Virus record (IMG/VR): IMGVR_UViG_3300038560_000019
Coordinates: 1 to 20,320 of that record
Strand: one strand, 5' to 3'
DNA: 20,320 nt
DNA from: a virus
The position numbers were made by a program, and so were the translations under genes. The notes below the pieces were generated by a model. It saw nothing but the letters and a program-made list of their open reading frames with translations. It did not search any database and was not told the origin of the DNA. Every line of letters starts with the position of its first letter. Positions within the stretch are counted from its first letter, which is position 1. Of the stretch, positions 5,300 through 12,388 are shown one piece after another.

Positions 5300-7194
5300 T
5301 GCGCCCCGCCGGGGTTTCCGTTGGGGACTAACGGGCTTTGGGGCAAAGCTTGAGGGGCAGCCGCAGGTGCTCCAGCTGGCATTGGAGCAGGCGGCTGAGC
5401 GGCTTGAGTCATAGTTTGAACTTGAGAGAAGAAGTCTCTGAGCATTTGGCATCGCTCTTCTTCGAGTTTAGCTGCCGAATACAAATTGTAATATTGAACT
5501 ACAAGCTCTGAGGCCAACTGAAGGTCCATAAACGGATCTGGAGGGGTATACTCGCCGTCTTCGACTATCTTGTCTAAGATTTGATATATACGCTCTTCTG
5601 AGGCGTTGGCAAGCTTTTCGACTTGGTCTAAGTCTGGATAGTCTAAGAGTCGTCGACCTTCCTTGATTGAGATCATACCAGCTTGGATCATCTCGGTGAT
5701 CTTCTGCATTCGGCCTGAAGGATCTTTAGGTAAACTAGATTGGTTAAATACTTGAATTACAAAGGGATCTTGGATTAGCGAACACTCGGGAAGGTCTATT
5801 TGCTTGGTGCCATCTTTGTTAGGATAAATCGTTTGATATGACCCTTCGCGCTCTGCAATATCCTTTGCCAAGTCAGTAACCGCATAAGCCAACTCAACGA
5901 AAATGTTGTCATATCGCTTTGATAGAGCGGCCATACGGTCTGTAGAGATGTCATCATAGGATCGTATTGCTTCTCCAGAATTGAGGCCTGCGGGTTTTTG
6001 GCTTGACGCCTGCATTGCAGACACACCACTTTGTTGGAATCCGTAGTCAATGATACGCTGCAGCTGTGCATATAACTCCTCAGGAACGCAAGGTGCGACT
6101 TCATATTGTGGCTTTGTGCCTCTATATTCGATAATGGAGCCCACATCGTTGTTGAAGGAGGCTTTAGTGACTTTAGACCCTGCTTCTACAAAGATTCTAG
6201 GGACACCAACAAGTTTTTGAGATCGAGAGATAGTGAATAGGAGGGAGTTGATTTCAATTTGGGTTCCCATTAGCTGTTCGGCAAGGCCTTGGGCCCAAAA
6301 GCCTAATAGTTTAGGAGAATACTGCATTATTACAAATGGGAACTTTTCTTTACTGTAATCTTCGTCTAAGAGGATACCTGAGCTGCAAGCTATGACATGT
6401 CTGCCGTCTTTGGCATTCTTACCGCTTGGGAGGTGCCATGCTTCGACAACCATTACTTGGTCAGATACTGTCTTAGAGGCGTCGCCAGAGTTGTCAGGAT
6501 AGGCCGTAGCAGCGTCTGTGATGATGCTCTTGTACTTTGGTGCTATATCTTTCAAAACATCTCTATCAACTAATTTCATTTGAAAGATCTGCCTCGGCTC
6601 ACCGTACATACCGTCATTGGAATCTACGAGAAGTTCGGTCATCAAAACTCGGTCTAAGGCTACTTTATGGTCTGGGGTCTCATAAACCTTCAGAATACCC
6701 GTTCCTAATACACAAGCGTCGCGTAATAGTATAGCGGCTTTGTCATATGCTTTGGTTTGATAGAATTCACCGAGGACGAAGTTATTAAGCTGTTTTGCCA
6801 TCCTACGTTCTTTATAGTCGCCGGCATCGGTGAGGAATACGGGGGCGGGACGGTTTTGACTGAGTCTGGAGACTAAGGTATCTACGCAAGCTTGGACGAG
6901 GTTGAAGGTGGGTCGATCTTGAGGTAGGCCTGTCTGTTGGTCCATCTTCATCATATTAGAGCCGATGAAGCTGAACAGGCTCATATTGCCGTACAGGCGG
7001 GCATAGAGGGCAGACTGACGTTGTAGGTAGTTCTGTGACTCTTTAAGATAGGCTGCCGTGGCTAATACCTGTCCTGTGAGGTCTCTGTCGGTCTTGGCAG
7101 TCCACCACTTGAAAATGCCTTTGAGGGCAGCATTGACATCTGTCGTTTTGAAGGATACTTGACTGCTTGGTGCTGCCTTGGACGTGACTTTCAT
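5296..7194 (-). CDS. Portal protein
   Basis: A 632-residue protein that would form the dodecameric portal ring at the capsid vertex, through which DNA is packaged and ejected. Family-like features: a long helical N-terminal part, a conserved block reading FNLVQACVDTLVSRLSQNRP (about 93-112), VYETPDHKVALDRVLMTELL in the wing region, and a helical stem and crown with QSGVSAMQ and SSQKPAGLNSGEAIRS further on. The last 45 residues are rich in Pro, Ala and Gly. A Shine-Dalgarno (GGAG) lies nine bases before the ATG, and the gene starts two bases after its upstream neighbour. Its place between terminase and scaffold supports the call. The size fits podovirus-type portals, but I cannot assign a subfamily. 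Confidence 0.87.
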   Translation of the reverse strand: MKVTSKAAPSSQVSFKTTDVNAALKGIFKWWTAKTDRDLTGQVLATAAYLKESQNYLQRQSALYARLYGNMSLFSFIGSNMMKMDQQTGLPQDRPTFNLVQACVDTLVSRLSQNRPAPVFLTDAGDYKERRMAKQLNNFVLGEFYQTKAYDKAAILLRDACVLGTGILKVYETPDHKVALDRVLMTELLVDSNDGMYGEPRQIFQMKLVDRDVLKDIAPKYKSIITDAATAYPDNSGDASKTVSDQVMVVEAWHLPSGKNAKDGRHVIACSSGILLDEDYSKEKFPFVIMQYSPKLLGFWAQGLAEQLMGTQIEINSLLFTISRSQKLVGVPRIFVEAGSKVTKASFNNDVGSIIEYRGTKPQYEVAPCVPEELYAQLQRIIDYGFQQSGVSAMQASSQKPAGLNSGEAIRSYDDISTDRMAALSKRYDNIFVELAYAVTDLAKDIAEREGSYQTIYPNKDGTKQIDLPECSLIQDPFVIQVFNQSSLPKDPSGRMQKITEMIQAGMISIKEGRRLLDYPDLDQVEKLANASEERIYQILDKIVEDGEYTPPDPFMDLQLASELVVQYYNLYSAAKLEEERCQMLRDFFSQVQTMTQAAQPPAPMPAGAPAAAPQALPQSPLVPNGNPGGAQ

Positions 7195-7195
7195 G

Positions 7196-7417
7196 TTAGT
7201 TTACTCCGCCACCTGCCGACCAGAAGAGGAGATCCTCTTCAGAAATAGCATCGGGCGTCTCTAAGTGCTGATCTATAATGGGCATGTCTGCTTTTTTCTT
7301 AGTCGTAAGCACCGGTGCATCTTCAGATAGCGTAAATTCGATTTCCGCATTCTTAAAGTGAGTAATCCCGGCTTCTCTACAAGCCTTGGCTAATTTCTTA
7401 AGGTCTTTAGGGCTCAT
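7196..7417 (-). CDS. Conserved small phage protein, 73 residues
   Basis: A small protein starting MSPKDLKKLAKACREAGITH and then FKNAEIEFTLSED, a short helix pair followed by a beta strand, with an acidic C-terminus. Short proteins of this type often sit just upstream of phage portal genes, but I know no function. GAGGTTCGC before the ATG serves as ribosome-binding site. The stop codon is one base from the portal start, so the two are probably co-translated. Confidence 0.7.
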   Translation of the reverse strand: MSPKDLKKLAKACREAGITHFKNAEIEFTLSEDAPVLTTKKKADMPIIDQHLETPDAISEEDLLFWSAGGGVN

Positions 7418-7428
7418 GCGAACCTCAA

Positions 7429-8286
7429 TTAACTACGTTTAGATTTCATTCGCTTACGGATGGAGCTTACCATGTCGTGGCTGTCAGCATCACTGAGTTC
7501 GTCGCCATGTTCGTTGGAATCCATGGGCTGAGAACTGATTTGGCTGTCGTCGTAGTACGTCTTTTTACGAGCGGCGTCGAAGCTTAATTGGTCTTCTTCG
7601 TTTAAATGCTCGTCACCATTGCTGTCTTGAAGGTCAACTTCTCCGCCTCGAGCATACATGTTCTTTTTACGGATCATGTCGGCTACGCTTCCGCCTTTGG
7701 AATATCTAAGAACACCGTCTTTGGATAAGCTGTCTGATTCAAGTTCTTGGTGCATCATGTCGGTTTCCATGCTGTCTCCGTCATCTTCATCAACCATTTT
7801 GGTTGCAGCACGTTTCTCAGACATGTGGCTCATTGGCTTAGCATCAAGCATATCCATGCTGCGTTTACGCTTCATGTCGTCGATGTTGTCCATGTGTTCG
7901 TCATGGAAGCTAATTTCGCCACCTTCAGCGAGAGCCTGTTGATGCACCATGTCCATTTCGCGCTTGTCGTCAGCGTCGTCAATACCGCTCATGTGTTCGT
8001 CGCGTGCATCGATTTCGGCCATATGGCTGAGCTCGTTGGCATCATGTTCAGGATCTAAGTGGTCGGTCATTCTCATGCTGCGTTGTTCCATCTCGTCGAT
8101 CGTAGGTCTTGAGGATGCGGCTTTGATTTCTCCACCAGATGCCATCTTGCGTTTCTTAGCTTGTCGTTGAGTTGAGTATGCAATGGCTAAATTTTGAGCT
8201 CTATTGGCTTTACCTGGGTTAGCTTTCATTTCGGTCGAAACGTTCTTACTGAAAGCTTTAGGAGACTTTCCTTTGATCAATGGCAT
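7429..8286 (-). CDS. Conserved phage protein with Met/His/Asp-rich repeats
   Basis: A 285-residue protein. The N-terminal 48 residues (PLIKGKSPKAFSKNVSTEMK, then AQNLAIAYSTQRQAKKRK) resemble a short basic domain frequent in phage structural gene clusters. The rest is low in complexity, highly charged and rich in Met, His and Asp. Four short GG boxes recur (GGEI at 51 and 122, GGSV at 198, GGEV at 214). An 18-residue unit is duplicated at 96-113 and 129-146 (DEHM, then IDD, then MDM). No catalytic motif is visible. AAGGAAT before the ATG is the ribosome-binding site. It may be a disordered virion or assembly protein; that is inference from position. Confidence 0.7.
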   Translation of the reverse strand: MPLIKGKSPKAFSKNVSTEMKANPGKANRAQNLAIAYSTQRQAKKRKMASGGEIKAASSRPTIDEMEQRSMRMTDHLDPEHDANELSHMAEIDARDEHMSGIDDADDKREMDMVHQQALAEGGEISFHDEHMDNIDDMKRKRSMDMLDAKPMSHMSEKRAATKMVDEDDGDSMETDMMHQELESDSLSKDGVLRYSKGGSVADMIRKKNMYARGGEVDLQDSNGDEHLNEEDQLSFDAARKKTYYDDSQISSQPMDSNEHGDELSDADSHDMVSSIRKRMKSKRS

Positions 8287-8296
8287 GGGTTATTCC

Positions 8297-8536
8297 TTAT
8301 TCGTTAGTGTGAGGGCCTTCGTTATGAGGCGCACTTTCCAATATTTCAAAGGCGGCCTTGATTGCGGACGCCATAGCTTTATAATCTTTCTTTTCGTGGG
8401 CTTTGCAGAAGTCTTCCATGCATGCTTCTAAACCTTCAGAATCTGCTGGGGTTTGTTCTTCCATGCCGTTATCAGTCCTCAATGTAGTAATGACACCGGT
8501 GTTGTTGGGGCTTTTATTCTTGAGAAACGGAATCAT
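8297..8536 (-). CDS. Conserved small phage protein, 79 residues
   Basis: It starts MIPFLKNKSPNNTGV and ends in an acidic helical domain (EGLEACMEDFCKAHEKKDYK and on through AIKAAFEILE). The IPFLKxK start followed by a helical C-terminal half recalls small proteins that lie near the terminase and portal genes of many phages; the function is unknown. AGAGGT precedes the ATG. It is the first gene after the terminase large subunit, with an 84-base gap between. Confidence 0.65.
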   Translation of the reverse strand: MIPFLKNKSPNNTGVITTLRTDNGMEEQTPADSEGLEACMEDFCKAHEKKDYKAMASAIKAAFEILESAPHNEGPHTNE

Positions 8537-8578
8537 GAGATACCTCTAAACTTGCTGTTCTGATCTTAAATGGATACG

Positions 8579-8592
8579 ATTTTGATCAAAAT
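8579..8592. promoter_or_regulatory. 14-bp palindrome in the terminase downstream gap
   Basis: ATTTTGATCAAAAT is a perfect palindrome in the AT-rich 84-base gap after the terminase gene, flanked by similar GTACCCAT and GTATCCAT. It could be a protein-binding site, or chance in AT-rich DNA. I see no clear -35/-10 pair or U-tract hairpin in this gap. Confidence 0.3.
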
Positions 8593-8620
8593 GGGTACTT
8601 TTTGGATAAAATAGGGGTAA

Positions 8621-10078
8621 TTAATCGCCCCAGCCGAGGTTTTTGATTCGATTAGCGTAATCTTGCTGCTCTTGAAGCTTTTCTAAGGTCTTTTCAAACA
8701 TATCCTCTTCCTGCTGCTTGGCCCACGCTTTGGAGCCGTAAGCGGGTAATATTACAGGCTTTTGATAGGTGTAAGCAGGACTCACTTTAAACGCATATAA
8801 CACTGCGTCAATGATGTCAGAGTGGGGTTGTTTCTTGATTACGATCTTATCGGGTGTACTCTTGTCCCAATCGATTTGAATGAGATAGGAGTCTTGAGCG
8901 AAACGAGAGGCGCTTTTAGCCTTGAACTTACCTAACCTTAGAGCATCATTGAGGAATTCGACGTTTTCTTGTTTCCGCAACTTATCTGCGGCTTCTACAG
9001 GAATTTGATGTCGACGGATGAGTTCCTCAGCGATCTTTTTACCTAAGGCGCCGGCGTCCATAACGATCTTATCGACATCATATTTCTTGCGTAAAGCTTC
9101 GATTTGATTGGCTAAAGAGGTGATGTCCTGCTTCGGCGTGATGAGTTCTTCAACTAAATATGTTGAATCAAGTTGTTCAGACCAAGCAAGTATGGCTATC
9201 GCATCGGCATCTTTGAAACCAATGTCGACGCCCATAATATAGTTTAACTTAACAGTGGCACCCAAACCTTCAATTTGAGTGTAATGGTTAAGTTTCTCAT
9301 TATAGTTAATCCATAAAGATTTGGCATCCAACACCCACCTGTTTTTCCACTCGCGAAGTAGTGTCGGGTGATCGTCATCCCATTGGAACTTAGATTTGAT
9401 ACCGTCAATGAAATTCATTGCATCAGGCATAAAAGGGTTGTCTAAGACCGTCCATCGATGTACGGAATATCCATACTTCCCATTTTGAGTCGCATCGAAA
9501 AAATAGCCGCTTGGCACTGGGCCTGGGGTTCCTGTGAGAGCAAGCCATCCGTCTTTATAGTCAGCGAGAGTGGGGGATAAAGCTTCGTCAATGAGAGACT
9601 GGAGGTGTGCGCCAAAATCTTGCGCCTCATCTATAGCTACGCCCGGAGATTTAATACCTTTGAAGCGAGCTTTCAGATTTTTCGAGTCAGCGCCTAATAG
9701 ACGTAATTTAGCACCATTTGGATGGGTCATAGTTAGTCGAGATTCAAGAAATGTGCATCCAATCTTATATTTCTCGTTGTGTTCTTGAAGAACCGGCCAC
9801 ATGATGGCACGAGCGGAGTCTCGAGTTAACGCTAAATAGAGGCACTGTGCGCCTGGGTATTTCTCTAAGGTTCTAAAGAATTTCAGAGCCAAGGCATTGG
9901 ATTTCCCTGCACGGCGTGAGCATTGAGCTATTAGGAATCGAGCAGGATCGTTGACGAATGCGTTTTGCGCTTCGAAATTCTCTTCAAGCTTCAGCGGCTG
10001 AGCCTCGGCTATTGCTTTCTGTCTGCGTAGTTTTTCTACAATCAGGGCGATTTTGTCAGGATTTCTTAGTTTCGTCAA
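8621..10078 (-). CDS. Terminase large subunit (DNA packaging ATPase and nuclease)
   Basis: A 485-residue protein that pumps DNA into the procapsid and cuts the concatemer. ATPase domain: Walker A CSRRAGKS (53-60), Walker B VAIDE (147-151) and the coupling motif TGTPGP (182-187). Nuclease domain of RNase H fold: MGVDIGFKDAD (D285), KIVMDAG (D341) and HSDIIDA (D421, D424). The C-terminus is rich in Gln and Glu. The start is a TTG at 10078: an in-frame stop lies just upstream, the next Met is residue 93, and GAGG sits seven bases before the TTG. It overlaps the preceding gene by 23 bases. It would work with a small subunit and the portal encoded downstream. Confidence 0.93.
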   Translation of the reverse strand: MTKLRNPDKIALIVEKLRRQKAIAEAQPLKLEENFEAQNAFVNDPARFLIAQCSRRAGKSNALALKFFRTLEKYPGAQCLYLALTRDSARAIMWPVLQEHNEKYKIGCTFLESRLTMTHPNGAKLRLLGADSKNLKARFKGIKSPGVAIDEAQDFGAHLQSLIDEALSPTLADYKDGWLALTGTPGPVPSGYFFDATQNGKYGYSVHRWTVLDNPFMPDAMNFIDGIKSKFQWDDDHPTLLREWKNRWVLDAKSLWINYNEKLNHYTQIEGLGATVKLNYIMGVDIGFKDADAIAILAWSEQLDSTYLVEELITPKQDITSLANQIEALRKKYDVDKIVMDAGALGKKIAEELIRRHQIPVEAADKLRKQENVEFLNDALRLGKFKAKSASRFAQDSYLIQIDWDKSTPDKIVIKKQPHSDIIDAVLYAFKVSPAYTYQKPVILPAYGSKAWAKQQEEDMFEKTLEKLQEQQDYANRIKNLGWGD

Positions 10079-10415
10079 GTTTAGCCTCGATCATTTTTGC
10101 AATTTCATCATCCGTGAGTGTTTCAAGTAATTCTTTTTCTTTCTTCTTTAACTCCATGATAAGCTTCATGTTTTCGCGCATGGCCTGAGAACTATCTTTA
10201 CTCAGCTTCTCACCTTTAGCTGATTCTATAAGTAACGCTCGGGTTTCTCGAAAAAGTAGCAAGAGATGCGAATCCATTAGATTATCCAAATTGATCTCAG
10301 CCTTTGGCGGATCTTTTGGACTGTCATCCGCGGGCGGAGGCGTCGCATGCGAGGGCAGGTATGCACCGTTGTCGTCTTTTACGCTCACTACCTGCCCATT
10401 AACGAGTTTACGCAT
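10056..10415 (-). CDS. Putative terminase small subunit
   Basis: A 119-residue protein directly upstream of, and overlapping, the terminase large subunit gene. Residues 1-45 are polar and Pro/Asp-rich; residues 47-119 are predicted almost wholly helical and charged (MDSHLLLLFRETRALLIESA, then MRENMKLIMELKKKEKELLE, ending DDEIAKMIEAKL). Small terminases are often helical oligomers encoded just before the large subunit, so the guess rests on position and helix content. No helix-turn-helix is obvious, and another nearby gene (11265-11684) with an HTH-like end is an alternative candidate. Confidence 0.5.
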   Translation of the reverse strand: MRKLVNGQVVSVKDDNGAYLPSHATPPPADDSPKDPPKAEINLDNLMDSHLLLLFRETRALLIESAKGEKLSKDSSQAMRENMKLIMELKKKEKELLETLTDDEIAKMIEAKLDETKKS

Positions 10416-10416
10416 G

Positions 10417-10674
10417 TTATTTGACGGCCTTTACTGCTGCGACGGGTTTTAGCTCTGAAGCCAATTCCATTAGACTCACATTAGCCAAAGGAATCAGAAG
10501 TTCCTTAGTATGCCCTTGATATTTAAAGCTAATCATAAGACCAAGATCCGACACCGCCATGGTGAGGCCTTCTAAGACTTTGGTTTGAGGAGGGAACACT
10601 GTTCCTAATTCTCCGGCGCCCACAACATAAGCATTTGTTTGTAATCTTGCGTACTTAACTGCTCTGTTCGACAT
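10417..10674 (-). CDS. Hypothetical protein, 85 residues
   Basis: Not recognised. After a basic start the sequence alternates in a way that suggests beta strands (NAYVVGAGELGTVFPPQTKV, then LGLMISFKYQGHTKELLIPL), ending in a helix and VAAVKAVK. CAGGAG lies before the ATG. It overlaps the previous gene by 20 bases, and its stop codon is one base from the next ATG, so it belongs to the same tight transcription unit as the terminase genes. Confidence 0.65.
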   Translation of the reverse strand: MSNRAVKYARLQTNAYVVGAGELGTVFPPQTKVLEGLTMAVSDLGLMISFKYQGHTKELLIPLANVSLMELASELKPVAAVKAVK

Positions 10675-10846
10675 TTTTCTTCTCCTGAGTGAGGTCTTTA
10701 GCTTCTTTGTTTAAAAGCTCTAATTTGTGGTTGATAACAGATAGTTCGCCTTCCAAGATATGAATTTGATAATTCATATGCCCAGCTTGAGCGCATAATT
10801 CTCTATATTCTGCATTAATTTGGTCTAAGGTTCGTGGGGTTTCCAT
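10655..10846 (-). CDS. Small coiled-coil protein, 63 residues
   Basis: Starts METPRTLDQINAEYRELCAQ and continues with heptad-like hydrophobic spacing (IHILEGELSVINHKLELLNK), so a coiled coil is likely over most of its length. AAGGAGAAACC before the ATG is a strong ribosome-binding site and begins at the previous gene's stop codon. Function unknown. Confidence 0.68.
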   Translation of the reverse strand: METPRTLDQINAEYRELCAQAGHMNYQIHILEGELSVINHKLELLNKEAKDLTQEKKNVEQSS

Positions 10847-10855
10847 GGTTTCTCC

Positions 10856-11275
10856 TTAAAGGATGAATGGATTAAATATCCATTGTTTACGATACATAAT
10901 AGAGCGACCTACCTTTGTATAGTGGGTAGCCGTATTAAGATTTGAGGGAACTAAATCTTTTGCTATGCCGATATTGCGCCAGTTACGCTTGCAGAATACC
11001 CAATGTAAAGCATTCTCGTTGTAGACAGAGTATCCTAAGATTACACTTGGGTCTTCTCTGAGGCACGCGATCTTAACGATCGTATTAGGTTTCTTTATCA
11101 AATAATCTATTACGGTGTGGTAATGACCCATAAAGGCGTCCTTGGGTACGTCCGAATACCAGCTGTCGCCATAATACAGGCCTCGCAGCCAACTTGCAAA
11201 TATGAAGTTTAAATCATCTGGATGCAGGTCGCGGATTGTAATTAAGTCTGCCTTATTTATCGCTTCACTTGGCAT
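10856..11275 (-). CDS. GNAT-like acetyltransferase-fold protein
   Basis: A 139-residue protein starting with ITIRDLHPDDLNFIFASWLR (about 12-31). The central strand ILGYSVYNENALHWVFCKRN and the following RNIGIAKDL fit motif A of the GNAT fold, where R-x-x-G-x-A contacts acetyl-CoA. It is shorter than most GNAT enzymes and the C-terminal part is divergent, so it may not be an active enzyme. Proteins of this type are seen in several phages near terminase genes, with no known substrate. The ATG overlaps the upstream gene's end by 11 bases. Confidence 0.55.
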   Translation of the reverse strand: MPSEAINKADLITIRDLHPDDLNFIFASWLRGLYYGDSWYSDVPKDAFMGHYHTVIDYLIKKPNTIVKIACLREDPSVILGYSVYNENALHWVFCKRNWRNIGIAKDLVPSNLNTATHYTKVGRSIMYRKQWIFNPFIL

Positions 11276-11684
11276 ATCGTTTAACCATTTCTTTTCTAAG
11301 CGCCGATAACAGCTCGCGAACTTGCGTACTTGCGACTTTTATACCGTTCTGTTTTAGCTTGTGGGATGTTTCTCGCGAGCTCATACCTTCAGAATGCATC
11401 TCCCAAATCAACCGTTCTAATTCATCTTTAAAGTCGTAGTCATGCAGAAAAAAACCTGCAAGTCTATAATATTCTTCTTTTTCTGCTATGCGCTGTGCGC
11501 TTGAGCGTGGATTCTGCGCGCCTCTGTAAGTTTCGTTTCGCATCTCTGGATAAAGCAATCGATTTACTCTGTGTACAGTCCATCGTTTTAGATGATCTTC
11601 ATCCTGTTCGATATCATCAAAGCCATCATTAGCTAACTTTGCGTACCATTCATCTTGTAGTTCTTTAGGTGGTCGGTTGCCCAT
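11265..11684 (-). CDS. Hypothetical protein with C-terminal helix-turn-helix-like region
   Basis: I start this at the ATG at 11684 (MGNRPPKELQDEWYAKL, 139 residues). The frame is open 46 codons further, but that stretch overlaps the upstream gene almost entirely and looks non-coding. Residues about 103-135 (EGMSSRETSHKLKQNGIKVA then STQVRELLSALRKEM) read like a helix-turn-helix of the kind that detects DNA repeats. This, and its place shortly before the terminase genes, makes it a possible DNA-recognition protein or small terminase. No strong Shine-Dalgarno is visible, and the start overlaps the previous gene by 20 bases. Confidence 0.6.
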   Translation of the reverse strand: MGNRPPKELQDEWYAKLANDGFDDIEQDEDHLKRWTVHRVNRLLYPEMRNETYRGAQNPRSSAQRIAEKEEYYRLAGFFLHDYDFKDELERLIWEMHSEGMSSRETSHKLKQNGIKVASTQVRELLSALRKEMVKRYAK

Positions 11685-12000
11685 TTGATTGTGCTTTTTT
11701 CTGCTCAGCGAGCTGTCTGGTTTTGATCTCATGAAATACTGCGCCAGCGACTTGCTTTGCAACGCCAGAGCAAATAGAGAGATAGAAATAAAACTTGGAT
11801 TTATATGCAGTTGTCGTGCCAAGATTGATGATCATGGCTGCTACTGCGAATCTGATAGAATCCTGATCTTTCGTAGGAAGGTCATAGATCTCTTCGAATT
11901 CGGTGATCCAAGCCTCAAATGCTGTGGCGCCTTGAGGAAGCTTGGAAGGGAATAATGCGCGAACTTGTTTTGCAAGACGTTTAAATGACATCATAGACAC
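11665..12000 (-). CDS. Conserved phage protein of unknown function, GTG start under a hairpin
   Basis: A 111-residue protein: FKRLAKQVRALFPSKLPQGA, then WITEFEEIYDLPTKDQDSIR and a hydrophobic helical centre (VAAMIINLG), followed by YKSKFYFYLSICSGVAKQVA. It looks like a compact helical cytoplasmic protein typical of phages; I know no function. I keep the GTG at 12000 because AAGGAG lies seven bases upstream; in-frame ATGs at 11994 and 11991 are further away. The GTG, both ATGs and the Shine-Dalgarno all lie within a perfect 17-bp inverted repeat, so expression is probably regulated. Confidence 0.7.
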   Translation of the reverse strand: MSMMSFKRLAKQVRALFPSKLPQGATAFEAWITEFEEIYDLPTKDQDSIRFAVAAMIINLGTTTAYKSKFYFYLSICSGVAKQVAGAVFHEIKTRQLAEQKKAQSNGQPTT

Positions 12001-12028
12001 AAAGAATCTCCTTGTGTCTATGATGTCA
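11986..12028 (-). promoter_or_regulatory. 17-bp perfect inverted repeat over a ribosome-binding site and start codon
   Basis: Arms at 11986-12002 and 12012-12028 are exact reverse complements, separated by nine bases. On the mRNA the 5' arm reads TGACATCATAGACACAA, the loop holds GGAG of the Shine-Dalgarno, and the 3' arm contains the GTG start and the two following ATG codons. It could be a translational operator, or a DNA operator for a dimeric repressor, since a possible -10 box also falls inside it. Confidence 0.75.
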
Positions 12029-12049
12029 CAGTTAAACTGAAATTGTCAA
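12020..12049 (-). promoter_or_regulatory. Possible sigma70-like promoter overlapping the inverted repeat
   Basis: TTGACA (12044-12049), an 18-bp spacer and CATCAT (12020-12025), which matches TATAAT at 4 of 6. If used, transcription would begin inside the left arm of the inverted repeat, which would then act as DNA rather than RNA. Unlike the other promoters it is not placed for a leaderless mRNA. Confidence 0.4.
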
Positions 12050-12055
12050 GAGGTC

Positions 12056-12232
12056 TTAACCATTTTTTAACAATTTTTCTACTTCCGTCACCAAGGTGTT
12101 TTCTAAGGCTAAAAGGTTGCCCATAGCTTCTTTATACCTAACGAAATCAAGGGCTTTCTTTGCTCGTGCTGCTTCTTCTTTTACTGCTGCTATTGCTTCC
12201 ATCACATATCGGACGTTCTGTTCGTTATTCAT
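12056..12232 (-). CDS. Small helical protein, 58 residues
   Basis: ATG at 12232 preceded by AAGGAGATCGT, a strong ribosome-binding site that begins at the previous gene's stop codon. The product starts MNNEQNVRYVMEAIAAVKEE, continues AARAKKALDFVRYKEAMGNL and ends VEKLLKNG; it is charged and helical throughout, likely a coiled coil. Codon pattern and ribosome-binding site make it a believable gene. Function unknown. Confidence 0.65.
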   Translation of the reverse strand: MNNEQNVRYVMEAIAAVKEEAARAKKALDFVRYKEAMGNLLALENTLVTEVEKLLKNG

Positions 12233-12241
12233 ACGATCTCC

Positions 12242-12352
12242 TTAACACATGAATTTGATAGTATATCCTAAGTTCTTAAGCATTATGAGTGTGTACACGG
12301 ACATGCTATCTGTTACTACTACGATCTTTCCTTCTGTGTAATATGCGTTCAT
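12242..12352 (-). CDS. Small protein, 36 residues, leaderless start
   Basis: ATG at 12352 directly after a TTGACA-17-TACTCT promoter, with no Shine-Dalgarno. The product starts MNAYYTEGKIVVVTDSMSVY and ends LKNLGYTIKFMC: one strand, a helix and a second strand, so it could be a tiny alpha-beta fold. Its stop codon overlaps the ribosome-binding site of the next gene, so the two form a pair. Function unknown. Confidence 0.6.
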   Translation of the reverse strand: MNAYYTEGKIVVVTDSMSVYTLIMLKNLGYTIKFMC

Positions 12353-12387
12353 GATTAAAGAGTAACAAAGTATAGAAATCTTGTCAA
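12353..12387 (-). promoter_or_regulatory. Sigma70-like promoter for a leaderless mRNA
   Basis: TTGACA (12382-12387), a 17-bp spacer, TACTCT (12359-12364) and TTAATC directly before the ATG at 12352. The -35 box starts one base after the polymerase stop codon. The -10 box is weak (3 of 6) but its context, TACTCTTTAATCATG, closely matches TATTCTTTAACTATG at 18426. Confidence 0.65.
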
Positions 12388-12388
12388 C

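Noticed and set aside
5300-5452. N-terminal extension of the 50-residue protein (101 codons in all)
   Set aside because: It lies wholly within the portal C-terminus in another frame and has low-complexity shadow composition; the ATGA start at 5299 is better.
11685-11822. 46-codon N-terminal extension of the HTH-like protein
   Set aside because: The stretch overlaps the upstream gene nearly completely and reads like antisense-type filler; the ATG at 11684 starts the plausible protein.
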